From: Oxytricha trifallax | Lineage: Eukaryota > Ciliophora > Spirotrichea > Sporadotrichida > Oxytrichidae | Assembly (NCBI GenBank): GCA_000711775.1 | Contig: ARYC01001403.1 | Coordinates: 1-64,000 of the forward strand | DNA length: 64,000 nt | Direction: 5' to 3' | Shown: positions 22,400 to 34,396 of the stretch, piece by piece | How the letters are laid out: each line of letters opens with the position of its first letter | Position numbering within the stretch: the first letter of the stretch is position 1 | Notes under the pieces: model-generated | Database searches by the model: none | The model's input: only the letters and a program-made list of their open reading frames with translations | What the model was told of the DNA's origin: nothing | Made by a program: the position numbers and the translations under genes

Positions 22400-24890
22400 T
22401 TTCTGAATGCACTCTCCCCAACCAATTGTTTGAAGTCATCAAGACTCTCAATAACTTCATGATCCTTTTAGAAGTTTGATATAGCCTCCAGAAACACTAT
22501 GGTAAATTGCTATTATCGACGAGAGTCAGTAACTGCTCGAGGTTACTAGCTTTTCAATTTAAATTAATTTCATCTTATGTATGATTCGCTATTTTGGCAA
22601 CTTTGCTATTGGGAAATATTTTTATTCCAATGCTCCCATACTCCGCGAAATCCTGCCTCTCATTTAAAAATGACGGCTCTCTGAATTATGTCGCTTGAAT
22701 ATATACTAATGCATCAGTCCTAAATTTCGTGTTGTAGCCATAACTTTAATCATATCAAAGTATCAAAACCCCACTCACGACAAATTTCATCTAGCTTTAA
22801 CCTTATTTGTCCCACTTTTGTTATCATTTTTTTTGCTAAGAGTTTCTCCAGATCACTGCAGATTATTACCATAGGAACTGCGAAGCATTTCTATTCGATC
22901 AAATTTTTACTCTTATTAGCAGCTCTTTTACACTTGAGCAAATGATTATTTCTCCCCCTTGATCTTGGCATAGCTAATTACAAAATTTGTATTCACTCTT
23001 GAACTTCAAAATTTTTGATGGAATACACAGTTGGGCAATCACTCTTTGGATCCCCCGTGGCAAGTAGAGCTGAACATGCAGGACTTGCTCAATCCTAAAT
23101 CTCACAGACCACATATTTAACCATCATGATGAAGAAAGGGATGCTTCCATGCAATTCGATCGAATTAATCAATGGTCTTGTAAAAGTTTTCAATAGTTTC
23201 TATTTACAGCTAAATTCCTAGGGGATAAAGAAACGTCTAAGTTTGTATTTTTAGAATTTAATCTGGAACTGTTATAAGAACTTTCTTGCCCAACTGGATC
23301 CATTAACAAGTAAAAAGACCCTAAACCCAAATCATACCAGATGCATTAGGCATCTGTACCTTGATGCTATTCTATTTATGGCTTAAATTTGTTGCAGCTA
23401 TATTTGATTAATAAACTGAATGATTGTAGACTTAGCACGTTTCCTCCATCTATTATGAGCATCTGTAAATCTAATAGATAGGGGCTTGATGATCAGTTAT
23501 GGAAGATTTTTGAAACTCTTACCAAATTTTCTAAATTTTGCTCTAAATATTAGAATTGTGTTTTATATTTTACTAATACTATTGTACTTTGCTGAGTTCG
23601 TTCATCCACAGAGCTTCATCTTGATTAAAGATTAACTCTAATTAATCAAGCTTAAATTTTTGACAGATTAAAGCACAACTACTAGCCGCTTAAACTGTAA
23701 GGTTATGTACTCTCCTCTACGAAAAAATACCTATTTTCTTGCTGAGCAAGTTGGTGGGATATTGCTTTACCTTTGTTATAAAAATCATAGCGATCACGAC
23801 CTCTCTAAGTTAATTGATTCTTTTACTGTTGGAATAAAATAATTAAAGAGAAAATTATTCTCTTTGCATTTTACATTTATCCCAGCTTCGTTTTCATTGA
23901 ACCCATTCTTGACCAGGAATTATTGCATGATGCTAATGCTTTCTGGCAAGATGATGGTCTTTAACGAAGAGAAGGAATTAAGATTTAACAATAATCCAAC
24001 TAATCCCATAATTATTGCCTAATTTATATCCTTTAGGTGTCTGTTTATTGAAGATTCCATAGAAGCTTAAATTTTCTTCTCTATCTCGTCAAATGTTTGA
24101 ATATTAACGCTGTATTATAAATTAGGGTAGAGTGTTTGAATTAGACTCTGGCACTCTAATGATGACTCTTATATAATAGTAGAGCCTCAGTTTAGTACTT
24201 AAGGATCTACGATTAGGAATAACATTATAGTTTTCTTTCGATTAACTATATCTCCCTTGTTTAAACAACTCAACTATGTGTTTTTGTTTATGGTAAAGTT
24301 GAGCTTTGACACTGTATTTATAGATATCCTTATATGAAATGAGACTCTAGTTAACTTTTAAACTAGTTTTATCTGAAAATCTTCATATAGCTCTGCAAAT
24401 GTTGCATAACGAAGAGCGAAAATTTAGAAAAGTCAATCACAGCTTATGTTGGTTGTTAATAACTTTCGTTTAAGGATTTTATTGTATTCCTTAAAAACTT
24501 CCTTTAACCAGGTCTAATAATTCTAAGGCTAATCCTCTTTTTTTTAATCATGATTCTTCCTTAGTTTTTCATCCAAGGTTGGTTCTTTAAATAGATTATT
24601 TTTTACTCAAATAAAGTTCTGTATCAATTTACAATCAAGTTCTTTTAAATAATTTTCAAATAACTTTTGATTATCCTTAATATCCTTATATGTTTTATTA
24701 GAAGTTATTGGTAATTGAACCCAAGGTTTTTTTATGACTCACATCTGACTGATCATATTGTTTTTTGAACTTATCATAAGATTAGTTATTTCGACTATGA
24801 TTATCCTTGTGTTGTTATTTTTACTCTCTTTTATTTAGCTTTCCGGATTGTTTTGACTTTTTTGATTGTATAGTCATGTGGAAGAGAGCT
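22400..24890 (-). pseudogene. Third gene of the TBE-like element, decayed
   Basis: The minus strand carries protein-like stretches over ~2.4 kb with many TGA codons and frame changes. It begins with a Lys/Gln/Ser-rich leader (near 24872) and includes blocks such as SMESSINRHLKDIN (about 24060) and LLIDPVGQESS-like sequence near 23300. By position it corresponds to the TBE 57-kDa gene, but I see neither the zinc fingers nor the HRDxKPEN motif, so homology is not shown. Confidence 0.4.
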
Positions 24891-25389
24891 TAGATTGATA
24901 GCTGGAGTCATCGCTTTCGAACATCGAGCTTTGAAAGTTGTTCTATTTAATATTATGAATTTGTGATTGTTTTTAAACTTAAATTTTTTAATTTAAATTT
25001 CTTAAATTTTAATTTAAATATCATAATCGAATGGGTTAATATAATGGGGAGGGGTCAATCGGAAAAATAACAAAAGATTTCTTATTTTTTCTTTAAAAAA
25101 ATCACAAAAACCACTAGCAAAATATGTAATTAATCTCGGAATATTGATGAATATTATTAAATAAAATCACAGCAAAAATTTAATATTTTAGGGAAAAGTC
25201 ACTGTAATTCCCCCTTTTTTGGTAAAATTCTCATCTATAAGATGTTTCTAGGATCACAAATAATTTTCCGAATAAAATCGCTGTTTTTCTTTTAGTTAAG
25301 CCTGATAATAATATTTGATTTTTAATTTGCTATATTGATTTTCGTTTATGGAAGTAAATTCCCATAAAAGGACTCATCAGCAATTTTTG

Positions 25390-26560
25390 ATGAGTAAAAA
25401 CCAGACTGAGGACAACATCCTAATAATTACCCATCACTAGCTTGGAGGAAAGTTCAATTTTAAGCTGGACATCTACGCCTATCTTACTGAGAATTGTAAT
25501 TTATTGGCTTTTAAAACTTCTAGTTGATTACTACATGCCACCAATTGAGTGAGCTAACAGAGAATACTTGAAGCCAATTTTTATAGGTAACATGAAACTC
25601 TTGAAAATAGACTAAATATAGATAGTGAAAGTTCCAAAGTATGGGTAATGGCCTTCAAGGCGGGCCAAATATAAATTGTTTTTTTTTAATTTTTTAAATT
25701 ATATAAAAGTTAAATAACCTCATAATAGCTGACTATAATTCATTAAAAAAAATCTCAAAAAATTTCCTAAATAGCTTAAATACCCTTAAAATATACGTAT
25801 ATTATAGCATTAACTCTATTAAATCAATAAATTTAATTTGTATCTTACATATTTTGATTGGATTTTTTTATTTGGATTTTTCTTATAATTTTATAAATCT
25901 TTTATATATAGATTCTAATTTTTCTTGAATTCTACTTTATATATAATTAATTTTAATAAAATACTTTTACTATCCTTATTCAAATATTAAAGAATTATAA
26001 AATTATAAGAAAGATACAAATAAAAAAATTCAATAAAAATATGTGAGATACAATTTAAATTTATTGATTTTATAGAGTTAATGTTATAATATACGTATAT
26101 TTTAAGGGTATTTAAGCTATTTAAGATATTCTTTGAGATTTTTTAATGAATTATAGTCAGCTATTATGAGGTTATTTAACTTTTATATAATTTAAAAATT
26201 TTCAAAAAAAATTTAATTGCCTCGCCCTCGGTCTATTACTACAAAATATGATGAACTTTCTGTTGGAAAACTATATTTGCTAGTATGATATGACAAAGAG
26301 CTGAGCATCTGCCTTCTTGATATGTCAAAGATGTCCAAACCTATAGACAGACAATACTTCTTCAATGTTCTTAATACGATTCAGCGAAAGTATCTCTCAC
26401 ACATAATCAACAAGTCTCTGGGAAATAGGAATAGCGTAGATGGTCAAGGTCAAAGAAACGACTTCATTTTCAAATCTTATGATTGGTTCTCCCAGTTGAC
26501 CAGTCATCCCTTTATCTCAAGTATCTTACCCCATCTTTATCATAATTAAATATTGAAAAA
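25390..26560 (+). pseudogene. 22-kDa-like gene, split by a foldback element
   Basis: Upstream block ~25390-25660 and downstream block ~26230-26548 resemble consecutive parts of the TBE 22-kDa protein. YYMPPIE corresponds to LFLPTME, and RQYFFNVLNTIQRKYLSHII corresponds to RSFFFGVLGTLRESYLREII, with the spacing kept. In-frame TGAs occur in the first block and near 26287. The last block is open from 26322 to 26549 and may extend to ~26810 in a Lys-rich tail. Confidence 0.6.
25665..26228. mobile_element. Foldback/MITE insertion in the 22-kDa-like gene
   Basis: Two ~200-bp arms in inverted orientation share TATACGTATA, AATACCCTTAAA and AACCTCATAATAGCTGACTA, with an AT-rich centre. Outer tips contain GGCGGGCC and GCCTCGCC. 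It interrupts the coding sequence between conserved blocks, so it inserted after the host element. Confidence 0.8.
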
Positions 26561-26899
26561 TAGGGGAGAACTATTCAGCTTCTGAAAGTTTTAAAAAAAA
26601 CTAATGAAAACCAGAAAGCCTAAGTAGTCTCATTCAAAAGTTTTTTCACTTAAGAGATTCACAGGAATAAAACATGCATCAGCCAGCAATGGAATAAGAC
26701 CAAGCGAGGGAGCTCGTTTCATTGAAAACAATACCACGGTGTTTGAATACTAATTCAACACAGGCATGATGAACAATAATGTGATGATATTTAATATTTT
26801 TCCTTAAGGCCCATAATTAATCTTAGCATCATTCTAAATCAAACTTTTTTTTATTTTTTCTTGCATATATCTCTTATAATACCATCTTCTATGCTGCTG

Positions 26900-27840
26900 A
26901 ATGCTAGCTTCAAAACCCTTTTTGCATATAATTTTTAGTCTTGCCCAACTATCTTCATCTTGATTCTCTCAACTAATTCTTTAGAACCGAGAAAGAATTC
27001 TCAATAGGATTGTATATGGTGGAGTAAATATGAGAGTGATGCCTAGATCCTCGGTTAATGCTTTTAATAATCTTTTTACTGTGGTGCGTTTTTAGATTAT
27101 TGACTAGAACTACAGCAAGCCTACTCCTTATGTTCTATTAATGTAATCCTATGTAGATGTCATAAAAAATTTTCTATGTCTACTGATCTATCATAATTAT
27201 AGTAATGTTCCAAACTTTTGTCAGGTGATACTCCTACAACTACAGTAATACTCTTTGTGAATTATAGTTTGTCTTTCACAATGATATTCATATTCTGATT
27301 GCTGTACTTTGCTTGAGAAAAGTAGAATTAATAAACTTCACCCTCGTCGATGAATACTACTTCCTTGCTTCCTGTAGAGCATTATTTAGCTTGAATCTCA
27401 TCTCTTAATATAACTCTTGCGTTTTAAATGTCTAAATAGGAATCATGCAGTTGCTCACATTAATGAACTTTCCTTTAATACATTTTCCTTATAAATCTTA
27501 GAAAGTCTAGATGGAGATATACTTTGCTCTGGAAATCTTCGATGAAACATCACACATCTCTCCCCTAAAGTCATCCCTGCCTTATACTACAGAGTACTCT
27601 GGCTAGTTAAGTATTGAAAGTTATCATCAGAGAGATTGCTAATTTCAATAATTCAACTTTTAGCATTTGCTTGTTAACTATTGATTGTGCAAATAGTTTT
27701 CACCATTGATCTTGGAATGTTTGTAAGTTCACTTATTAATGAGTAGCTAAGATAAATAGCTGATTACTTATCTGAAGCTTGGTATCTGATTCTGAGAACA
27801 ATTATTAAGTCATGTACACTCTAAAAAGTTCCAAATTAAT
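26900..27840 (-). pseudogene. TBE-like DDE transposase
   Basis: The minus strand contains GERCVMFHRRFPEQSISPS, matching the TBE block around SVMFHRQFRELHIS. Then comes FIDEGEVY (first catalytic Asp region), a VNNLKTHHS block where TBEs have VDNLSVHKT (catalytic Asp replaced by Asn), and YNPIENSFSVLK, which holds the third catalytic Glu. Frame changes and TGA codons are present. It is inactive as written and clearly of the IS630/Tc1 superfamily. Confidence 0.7.
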
Positions 27841-28030
27841 TCATCATTTTGCGGTTTTTGTTGATTAATTACTGGATGTTGATATTTTTGAAATTATTGC
27901 ATTTTAAATATATTTGACTGATTTATTCTTTATGATTATCTGAGTCTACAGGCGCGGACACTAATAGTATCATAACTAATTATCAACGTAAAAGTCCTTA
28001 ATATCTTAAGTTTCGGAAATTTACAAATAA

Positions 28031-31000
28031 AATTGACCCCAGTTTTCATACATCTTGTTTGAGAATTTAAAGATTAGCTTTATTGAAATGCTTCTAAAGT
28101 TAGTGAGTTACTATTTAATTTCTTTCATGACTTTCAGATGCTGAAGCATTAATTGTACTTTCTCTACATCCTTAAATTTACATATTATCAAAATCCTTTC
28201 GGTTATTTGCTCTAGAGAAATCCCTCCGATCCCACCGATACCTTCAATCCCTCCGACCTGCAATCCCTCCAATACTCAGATCCTCCGATACTTCCAGTAT
28301 TTCTAACATCACATGTCCTTAAATGAACATATATTGAGCTGGTTCAGAGTTGCTGTTGCTTAGTAAGGAATCTAGACAAGGTATAAGTACAATGAATATT
28401 TATGGTAAGTACATTAACTGAATTATCTTGAGAAATTCTATATTTGTACAATACAGTGTGTGGTAAACGACTATATTAACTTACCATGCTTATAATGACT
28501 GCATTTTGCATTTTGGATTTCGCATCTTAGAATTGTGAAGTTTCAAATGAGTGAGGTGTAATTGATGGACTACAAAACATTTATTCATTCATTATAGGGA
28601 TCCTGAGTGGAGATTATGAGGCTACGATAATTAATTTAGTCTTTAGCTTATCAATCTTTCATTTTATTTATAATAACTCCAAGAAATTCATTGGAAAAGA
28701 AGAGTGACCATTCAAGTAGGTTTTCATAACTAAGTAATTAAGCTATCAACTTATAAAATGCTTGAATGTGAACTCTTTCATGCTTTGAAAAGATCTGACC
28801 TCTCCTGTAGATAATAAAAATATATTTTTAATTATTTTAATTATTTCTTAAAATTAAAAAATATAGACTAAATAGTATTATCAATATATTTTTTTTTATT
28901 AAAAAAAAGATACCGAGTTTTAAATTAGTTAAGTTAACAATAGTATTATTAAAATGAAAATTAGGCTTAAAAAAAGTGTAGAGTTATAAATTATTAGAAT
29001 ATCTTAAAGTACTTAGTTAAATTAATAAATTTGCTTTAAAATTTTAAACTTTAACTAGTGAAAATCGTACTATGAGAAGATTTTTGGTTAGGACATAAAT
29101 ACAGTATGAATCAAAAGTTAGCCTTCAAATGTCCAGGAATGTTGCTGACTTGCTTAAGAGCCAGAATTTAGTGAATTAGCTTGATGTATGGGAGTTTTTT
29201 AGGGAAGTGATGAGTAAAATGTAAAGAGAATATAAATTATTTTAGTGATTATTAATCGGAGGTGCTTGATTTAATGGTTCACGAGATAGCTTTACCAGAA
29301 GTTATCGCAATTCTACTAAAAATGCAATTCCTTTATGTGTAATCATCGTATGTCAAGTACTGCCTTGATATAGTTATATTTCACTGTCTTTCTAGTGAAT
29401 ATACTCAGAGAGAATCTTGAGTTGGGAAATGAGTATCTAGTGTTAAATTCATGGGTGATTGAAGAAGTCAAGATAATATTTATTTTATTATAAAGAATAT
29501 TGGAGGAGTAAATCAATTTTCAACATATATAAAATAAACTTTAAGAATCTATAACGTATCCAAAAAAATCGAACATTTATAATTATAAATAATATAATCT
29601 TGAATATAAAATTAGGGTGTTTAAAAAAACAGTAAAAATTTTATATCAATTTTATATTTTGCAATAAATTTAAATAATTTAATAAATATTTATAATATAT
29701 TGCTTTATATAAACTATGGTGAGTTTATGGGTGGTTGTGGTCTCTTCTCTTTTTGTTTTACTTCGATAAATTTATCTTCTAAAATCATGCATTTTAAAGT
29801 TATAGTATCTTTGGTAATGAGAATAGTGAGTGACCACGTGTTAATATGACTGGTGAGTGAGAGGTGATCATTATCAAAGCTCTATTTTACGATATTAAAC
29901 GAATTAAACACTGAAATTATTGATTTTTAATTACATTCACGCATCACTTTCCATGGTAACCATGCTCACTAGGACTATAAGGGCTATAACTAAAAACCAC
30001 GTAACTTATGACTTTAGAGTTGGTTTTGGTCATCTTCTCAATTTTGACGCTATTCGACGAATTGAGACTGAAACTATGCAATTTAAAGTTATAGTCAAAT
30101 GGTCACTATGGTATCGATTTGATCATCATGACCACATACATGGTGACGAGGACCAAATTACTGGTGGTTGAGTGGTGATTGTGTACATATGTACACTGCT
30201 CTAATATGATTGCCAAAATGAAATAGGAACTATGATAACATTAAGAAATATATTATTCAAAAAAAAATTGAAATGTCTGTAGTGTCCCACTTATTTCTCT
30301 TTAAGAGTCAGATATTTCAAATTCAATTGAAAAACAATTCAATTCTCAAGAATAGCCATCATATTATCGATTTAAAATTGAAAATAATAATTTATGAAAG
30401 AAAAGTTAAAAATATAATTAATTGCATAGAATAATATTGGAAAAATAAGGAATTAAATTCAATATGTTAGATGGTCGGACTCAGAATTAATTCTTATCTT
30501 TTGAATATATTTATAAAGAAATGATTAATATAAGATTTTAAAGTGATTTTTAAATATGATAGATAAACTTATTGAGAGTTTGTATTTTTTATTGATAGAT
30601 AAGTATATTATCTTTATTATAATATATTTTTAATAGTCTTTCAACATTCTATTTTATATTTATTTTTCAGTATTTTCAATTAATTTTCTATTTTTAATTG
30701 TAATATATCAGCCCAAAATTCAACATATTTAAACGTAGTTATTTGAAATTCTTTTTTGAAGAATGATTAACTTAAGAATTTTATATTATTCAATTAAATA
30801 TTTGTATAATCATCTATCAATATATGATTTCTTTCATAGATCCAATATTTTTTTATTTAATTAATTTTTGTAACTATCCCAAAGTCAGTATTTCATTTAT
30901 TATATTTAATATGATATTTTTAGTATTAATTATTTTATTAACTTTTAGTTTGAAACTTCTGCTACTCCCATCTTAACATTATTATTTTCTCTATTATTTT

Positions 31001-31470
31001 GTTGGAGTTAAGCTTAAATCCTTCAGGTAGCTGCAACAACAGTCACTGTTCCATATTGATGTTATAAATTTTGATAGTGTTTTTTTGTTGTTGAGATTTA
31101 TAAGAATATTTTAACTTGATCGCCAACATTTGTAATGTTGGCGATGAATCACCAACTTTATAAATGTTGGCTATGAAGCTTAATAATATATAATTATTTT
31201 AATGTATTTTAATCAATATAATAGTAATCATTACAAATTGATTTTTATTACTTTACTATTAGAATATATTTAATTCATAATAAGATGTAAGTAATTTATT
31301 TTAAAATAAAATAAATAAAATAGTATTCAATTTCTGTTTTATTCCTTGTTTTTCATATGAATTCTCTTAAAATTGTATATAAATTTTTACTATTTAAAAA
31401 TATTTAAGGTTAATGTTCTAAATTATTCTTAATTTAATTAATTTGTGGATAATAAATTATATTGTATATA
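28031..31470. other. AT-rich region without recognised genes
   Basis: Contents: short imperfect CCTCCGAT-type repeats at 28217-28300; a 252-bp open frame at 29920-30171 in a slightly GC-richer patch with no recognisable protein; and a perfect hairpin at 31119-31145. Otherwise AT-rich, nothing supported. Confidence 0.5.
31119..31145. other. Perfect short palindrome followed by a degenerate copy
   Basis: ATCGCCAACATT and AATGTTGGCGAT pair around a 3-nt loop. Immediately right, 31147-31177 repeats the pattern less perfectly (CACCAACTTT...TGTTGGCTA). It could be a MITE remnant or a structured site. Confidence 0.5.
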
Positions 31471-31727
31471 TATAAAACCCCGTTAGTCAATTAAGAATGA
31501 AGATTGGGGATTAAGATTAATAAAATTAAAATATATTTATTATTGGCGTAAATTAATTAACTATTGGCTAATTATTAAAACAATTTGCGAATAATTGTCT
31601 CTCTAAAATAAACCAATCAGGGTGCGTAAATTTGTTTTTAGCCTAATTATATTTAATTTCAGCCAATAATAAATAAATTTTAATTTTATTAATCTTAATC
31701 ACCAATCTTCATTCTTAATTGACTAAC

Positions 31728-31737
<10 letters not shown>
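31471..31737. mobile_element. MITE with AAAACCCC tips (copy 2)
   Basis: Same family as 6047-6315: ~267 bp, ~45-bp terminal inverted repeats starting AAAACCCC, TCAATTAAGAATGAAGATTGG inside the arm, and embedded in TA repeats on both sides. No ORF. Confidence 0.85.
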
Positions 31738-31766
<29 letters not shown>

Positions 31767-31986
31767 AAATCAGGAATATTATTAAAGCTAGATGAAAAAT
31801 TAATAAATCTTCAAAGATTTAGAATAAATTAATATAGAAAATTAGGAATCCTGAATCAAGAAGGAAATAGATTCCCATTTATTAATATAGTAAATATATT
31901 TTAATAAAATAATTCAAAATATGGGAGAAATGAAAATTAAAAATATGAATATCTTTATTCTAAATTAATCAAATTACTAGTTTTAC

Positions 31987-32613
31987 TCACTAATCAAACA
32001 ACTACTGAATCTCTTCAAGGATGGCTTTCACTGACTCCTAATGCTTTTAAGAATACTTGCCTCTTCTGATCTCCTGTGCCTACGGCTTGATGGTCCTGGT
32101 GCACCAATCATGGAGCTTGTCCATCTCCAAGGTCTCACACTGCTTTATGAGGATGGTGAGGATCTTCTCTGGAAAGATGGTACACTTGGCAAAGATATTC
32201 CTGAGGAATGTGTGCAGTTAGTCCTCCGAGTTCGCTATCAGGAGTTGCAACCGGTCCTGTATCTCCTTGACCTTCGAATAAGTGGTGGTCTTCTTGTCGG
32301 AGGTGGGCTCGTTCCTCTTGAATGAGCGATCGATGTCCTGCTTAAAGTGAAAAAAATATGCGTGCGGTGCTGTCATTATGCCAGTGCCAGGCCATAAGTG
32401 CTTCATCCTCGTGAACAGTGGGTGACCCTCATTTCTCATAACTTCGTTGACCATGGGCACATCTGGAAACGACCAGAGGTGATGACGGTACTGGTTAAAA
32501 ATGATAAGCTTATCTTTGACTTGGAGAAGGGACTGCACGAGCTTGGCCTCTTACTAGGAGCTGGTGGTCTTGTCATCCCCTGAATACTGCTGCTCTGGGG
32601 GTTATGGTGCCAT
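31987..32613 (-). CDS. Unknown 208-residue protein, uninterrupted
   Basis: ATG at 32611-32613 to TGA 31987-31989, 209 codons with no IES or frameshift; six or more TAA/TAG codons read as Gln. The N-terminal ~30 residues are Pro/Gln/Ser-rich; the remainder is helical with YFFHFKQDIDRSFKRNEP near the middle. GC is clearly higher than the flanks and codon use is gene-like. No family recognised. Other minus-strand coding blocks follow upstream. Confidence 0.65.
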
Positions 32614-32702
32614 GTTTTCTCGAATCAAATTTTAATGTTTAAATAAATATATTACAAATAGTCGTTAATTACATATAATTAAGGGGTTTTGAATTTAATT
32701 TA

Positions 32703-32951
32703 TTATTTAAAAATACTTACCCCAAATTTTTCACAAAGGCATTTGAGAAAAAACAGTATTGCAAACGAAAGCAAAAAGGAATCTTCGAATGAGGCACCAC
32801 GCGATTCTTCATGTTTCGATTTACGGAGATGGAATGTCCGACTCAGACATCTATCGAATAGGCGAGATAATCGATGATCATTATTTGGGGGGACCTGCTG
32901 AACTGAACTTTGGAAATCCCAAATATTCTTGGAATAGTTGAATTCAGACAT
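32703..32951 (-). CDS. Possible small ORF between coding blocks, strand uncertain
   Basis: A minus-strand frame starts at the ATG overlapping the stop region of the upstream block (32951) and ends near a GTAAGT at ~32720 that could be an intron donor. The plus strand of the same stretch also has a gene-like acidic frame (32788-32940). Only one can be real. Confidence 0.25.
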   Translation of the reverse strand: MSEFNYSKNIWDFQSSVQQVPPNNDHRLSRLFDRCLSRTFHLRKSKHEESRGASFEDSFLLSFAILFFLKCLCEKFGVSIFK

Positions 32952-32960
32952 TCCTCAAGC

Positions 32961-33476
32961 TCAGGTAGTCCAGGGCTGCGACCAGGGTCTACTGGAACTC
33001 GTGTTGGAGCCTATGCCTGTCCATACTCGAGATTTGGAGGACCAGGTGCGCAATGTACTCTCGCAGTTGCTTCCTATAGGCGACGAAAAGCTATATTACT
33101 TAATTGCGTTAGTGGATTCTCCTCTAGGCCAGAAGGAATTGCTCTGGACAGCAGTGTATTCGCCTTGGCGGATTCTCATCTTAGTAAAGTAATTCACTTG
33201 GTTAATTAATCTTACTAGTAGTCTGCAGGAGGAATCCTGAGCTGTGTCAATATCTGCTGATGTGGTTAGATCAGTGGTAGCTAGTGTTTGAACAGTGTAA
33301 GCATAGTTGATCATGATGAATGCAGCAAGGATATGATCGTCAACATAACTTTTAGTGAAGTTAGTCGTTGGATATTCGAAAAAGCCAGCAAAGGATATTG
33401 ACAGTCTAGGAAATGTGATGCATGCTCTCGCCATAGATGCTTCAATCGGCTTGAGGGAAGGCAACTGGGTCTTCAT
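32961..33476 (-). CDS. Unknown protein with a mini-intron
   Basis: From ATG 33474-33476 the minus frame runs to about 33094. A GT-AG intron of about 27 nt (GTAATA...CTATAG) then joins it in frame to KQLREYIAHLVLQISSM, ending at a TGA near 32950. Reading straight through gives an unlikely Ser/Trp-rich tail ending at 32961. Upstream the same frame stays protein-like beyond two TGA codons to ~33735, so the gene may be longer and join the block at 33752-34186. No family recognised. Confidence 0.5.
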
Positions 33477-33544
33477 AGATGACTGCACTAATTTTGCTGT
33501 TGGTCATGGCAACAGATGGCGTCAAAGAAACATCTCAAACAATA

Positions 33545-34186
33545 TGGCTTGGTAATCTTAAGTGGTCGAGGATAGAATGGCTGTTAGGCCGCCTAGATTA
33601 GTAACCCAGCAAAGGTGCTTAAGAAGAGGATCTCCACATCTTCGACTAGGCTTAGCTGATAGCGTTGTCTCCTTCTGATCACTGATTTCATGATTAGTGG
33701 CTACACCAGTGATGGTATTAGTGGTTGCAGTTGTGGTTTTATACTATTATGTCACTCTGGGGCCCCACCTCTAACCTCGGTCGTGTTTGCCCTATTAGGT
33801 AGTGTCAATCGCTATCTTAAGGTCTGATCCATTGTTTCATCGTTGCCCACTCCGTACATGTCAGTGCTTTCTGCAGCGAATATTAGCTATCTAACGGAAG
33901 CACGCATCTCAATGCTGTGTTCTACGATCTCTATGTGGTGGTTGGTGACATTGTCTCCGAAGATGGTGGCCACCACGTCGTGAATCTCTTTCTTTGATCT
34001 CTTACCTACGGTCATGTTGTCTAGGAGGCAGAGCAGCCTGGACACGAAGATGGTGGCGTTGAGAGTGTGAGTGGGCGTGAAGTACGTCTTCATTTGGGGT
34101 AAGAGTTACTGCATGTCCAGATCGGCTGTCTAGGATGAGAAGAAAGGTATTATGTCGATGGTCACTCTTCTATCAGGGCTAAGCAT
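33545..34186 (-). CDS. Unknown coding block, GC-rich
   Basis: ATG 34184-34186 to TGA 33752-33754 gives 144 residues. The sequence right after a GGGGCCCC run continues as a clean frame to ~33545 if one base is added, so the TGA may be an artefact of a missing base. The N-terminal part has a helical core (ATIFVSRLLCLLDNM, EIHDVVATIFGDNV). Together with 32961-33476 it could be one ~400-residue protein. Not recognised. Confidence 0.5.
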
Positions 34187-34396
34187 TAGAATGGGATGGA
34201 TTGTGTTTTATTATATTTATTAGTAGTGGATGTTATGAATAAATTTTAACTCTAATCACTCAATTAATTTGGTTGCTTTTTAATTATTGAAGGCCCTCTA
34301 TATATATTTATATAATCTACTATGTTTATTTTCTTAAAAGCAACCAAAAATTTAATAATAAGTTAAAATTTTTCAGCTTAAGTAAATATAAAGTAA

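Larger units (their letters stand above)
22330..28030 (-). mobile_element. Divergent, decayed TBE-like transposon
   Basis: Three coding regions occur in the same order and orientation as in the TBE at 11027: a long gene on minus (22400-24890), a 22-kDa-like gene on plus (25390-26560) and a DDE transposase on minus (26900-27840). The 22-kDa-like and transposase regions resemble their TBE counterparts at protein level but not at nucleotide level. I did not find C4A4 ends, so the limits are approximate. A foldback element (25665-26228) has inserted inside. Confidence 0.65.

Noticed and set aside
32674-32688. ATTAAGGGGTTTTG, resembling a TBE subfamily B tip.
   Set aside because: Only one telomere-like unit, no adjoining TBE sequence and no partner end; likely chance.
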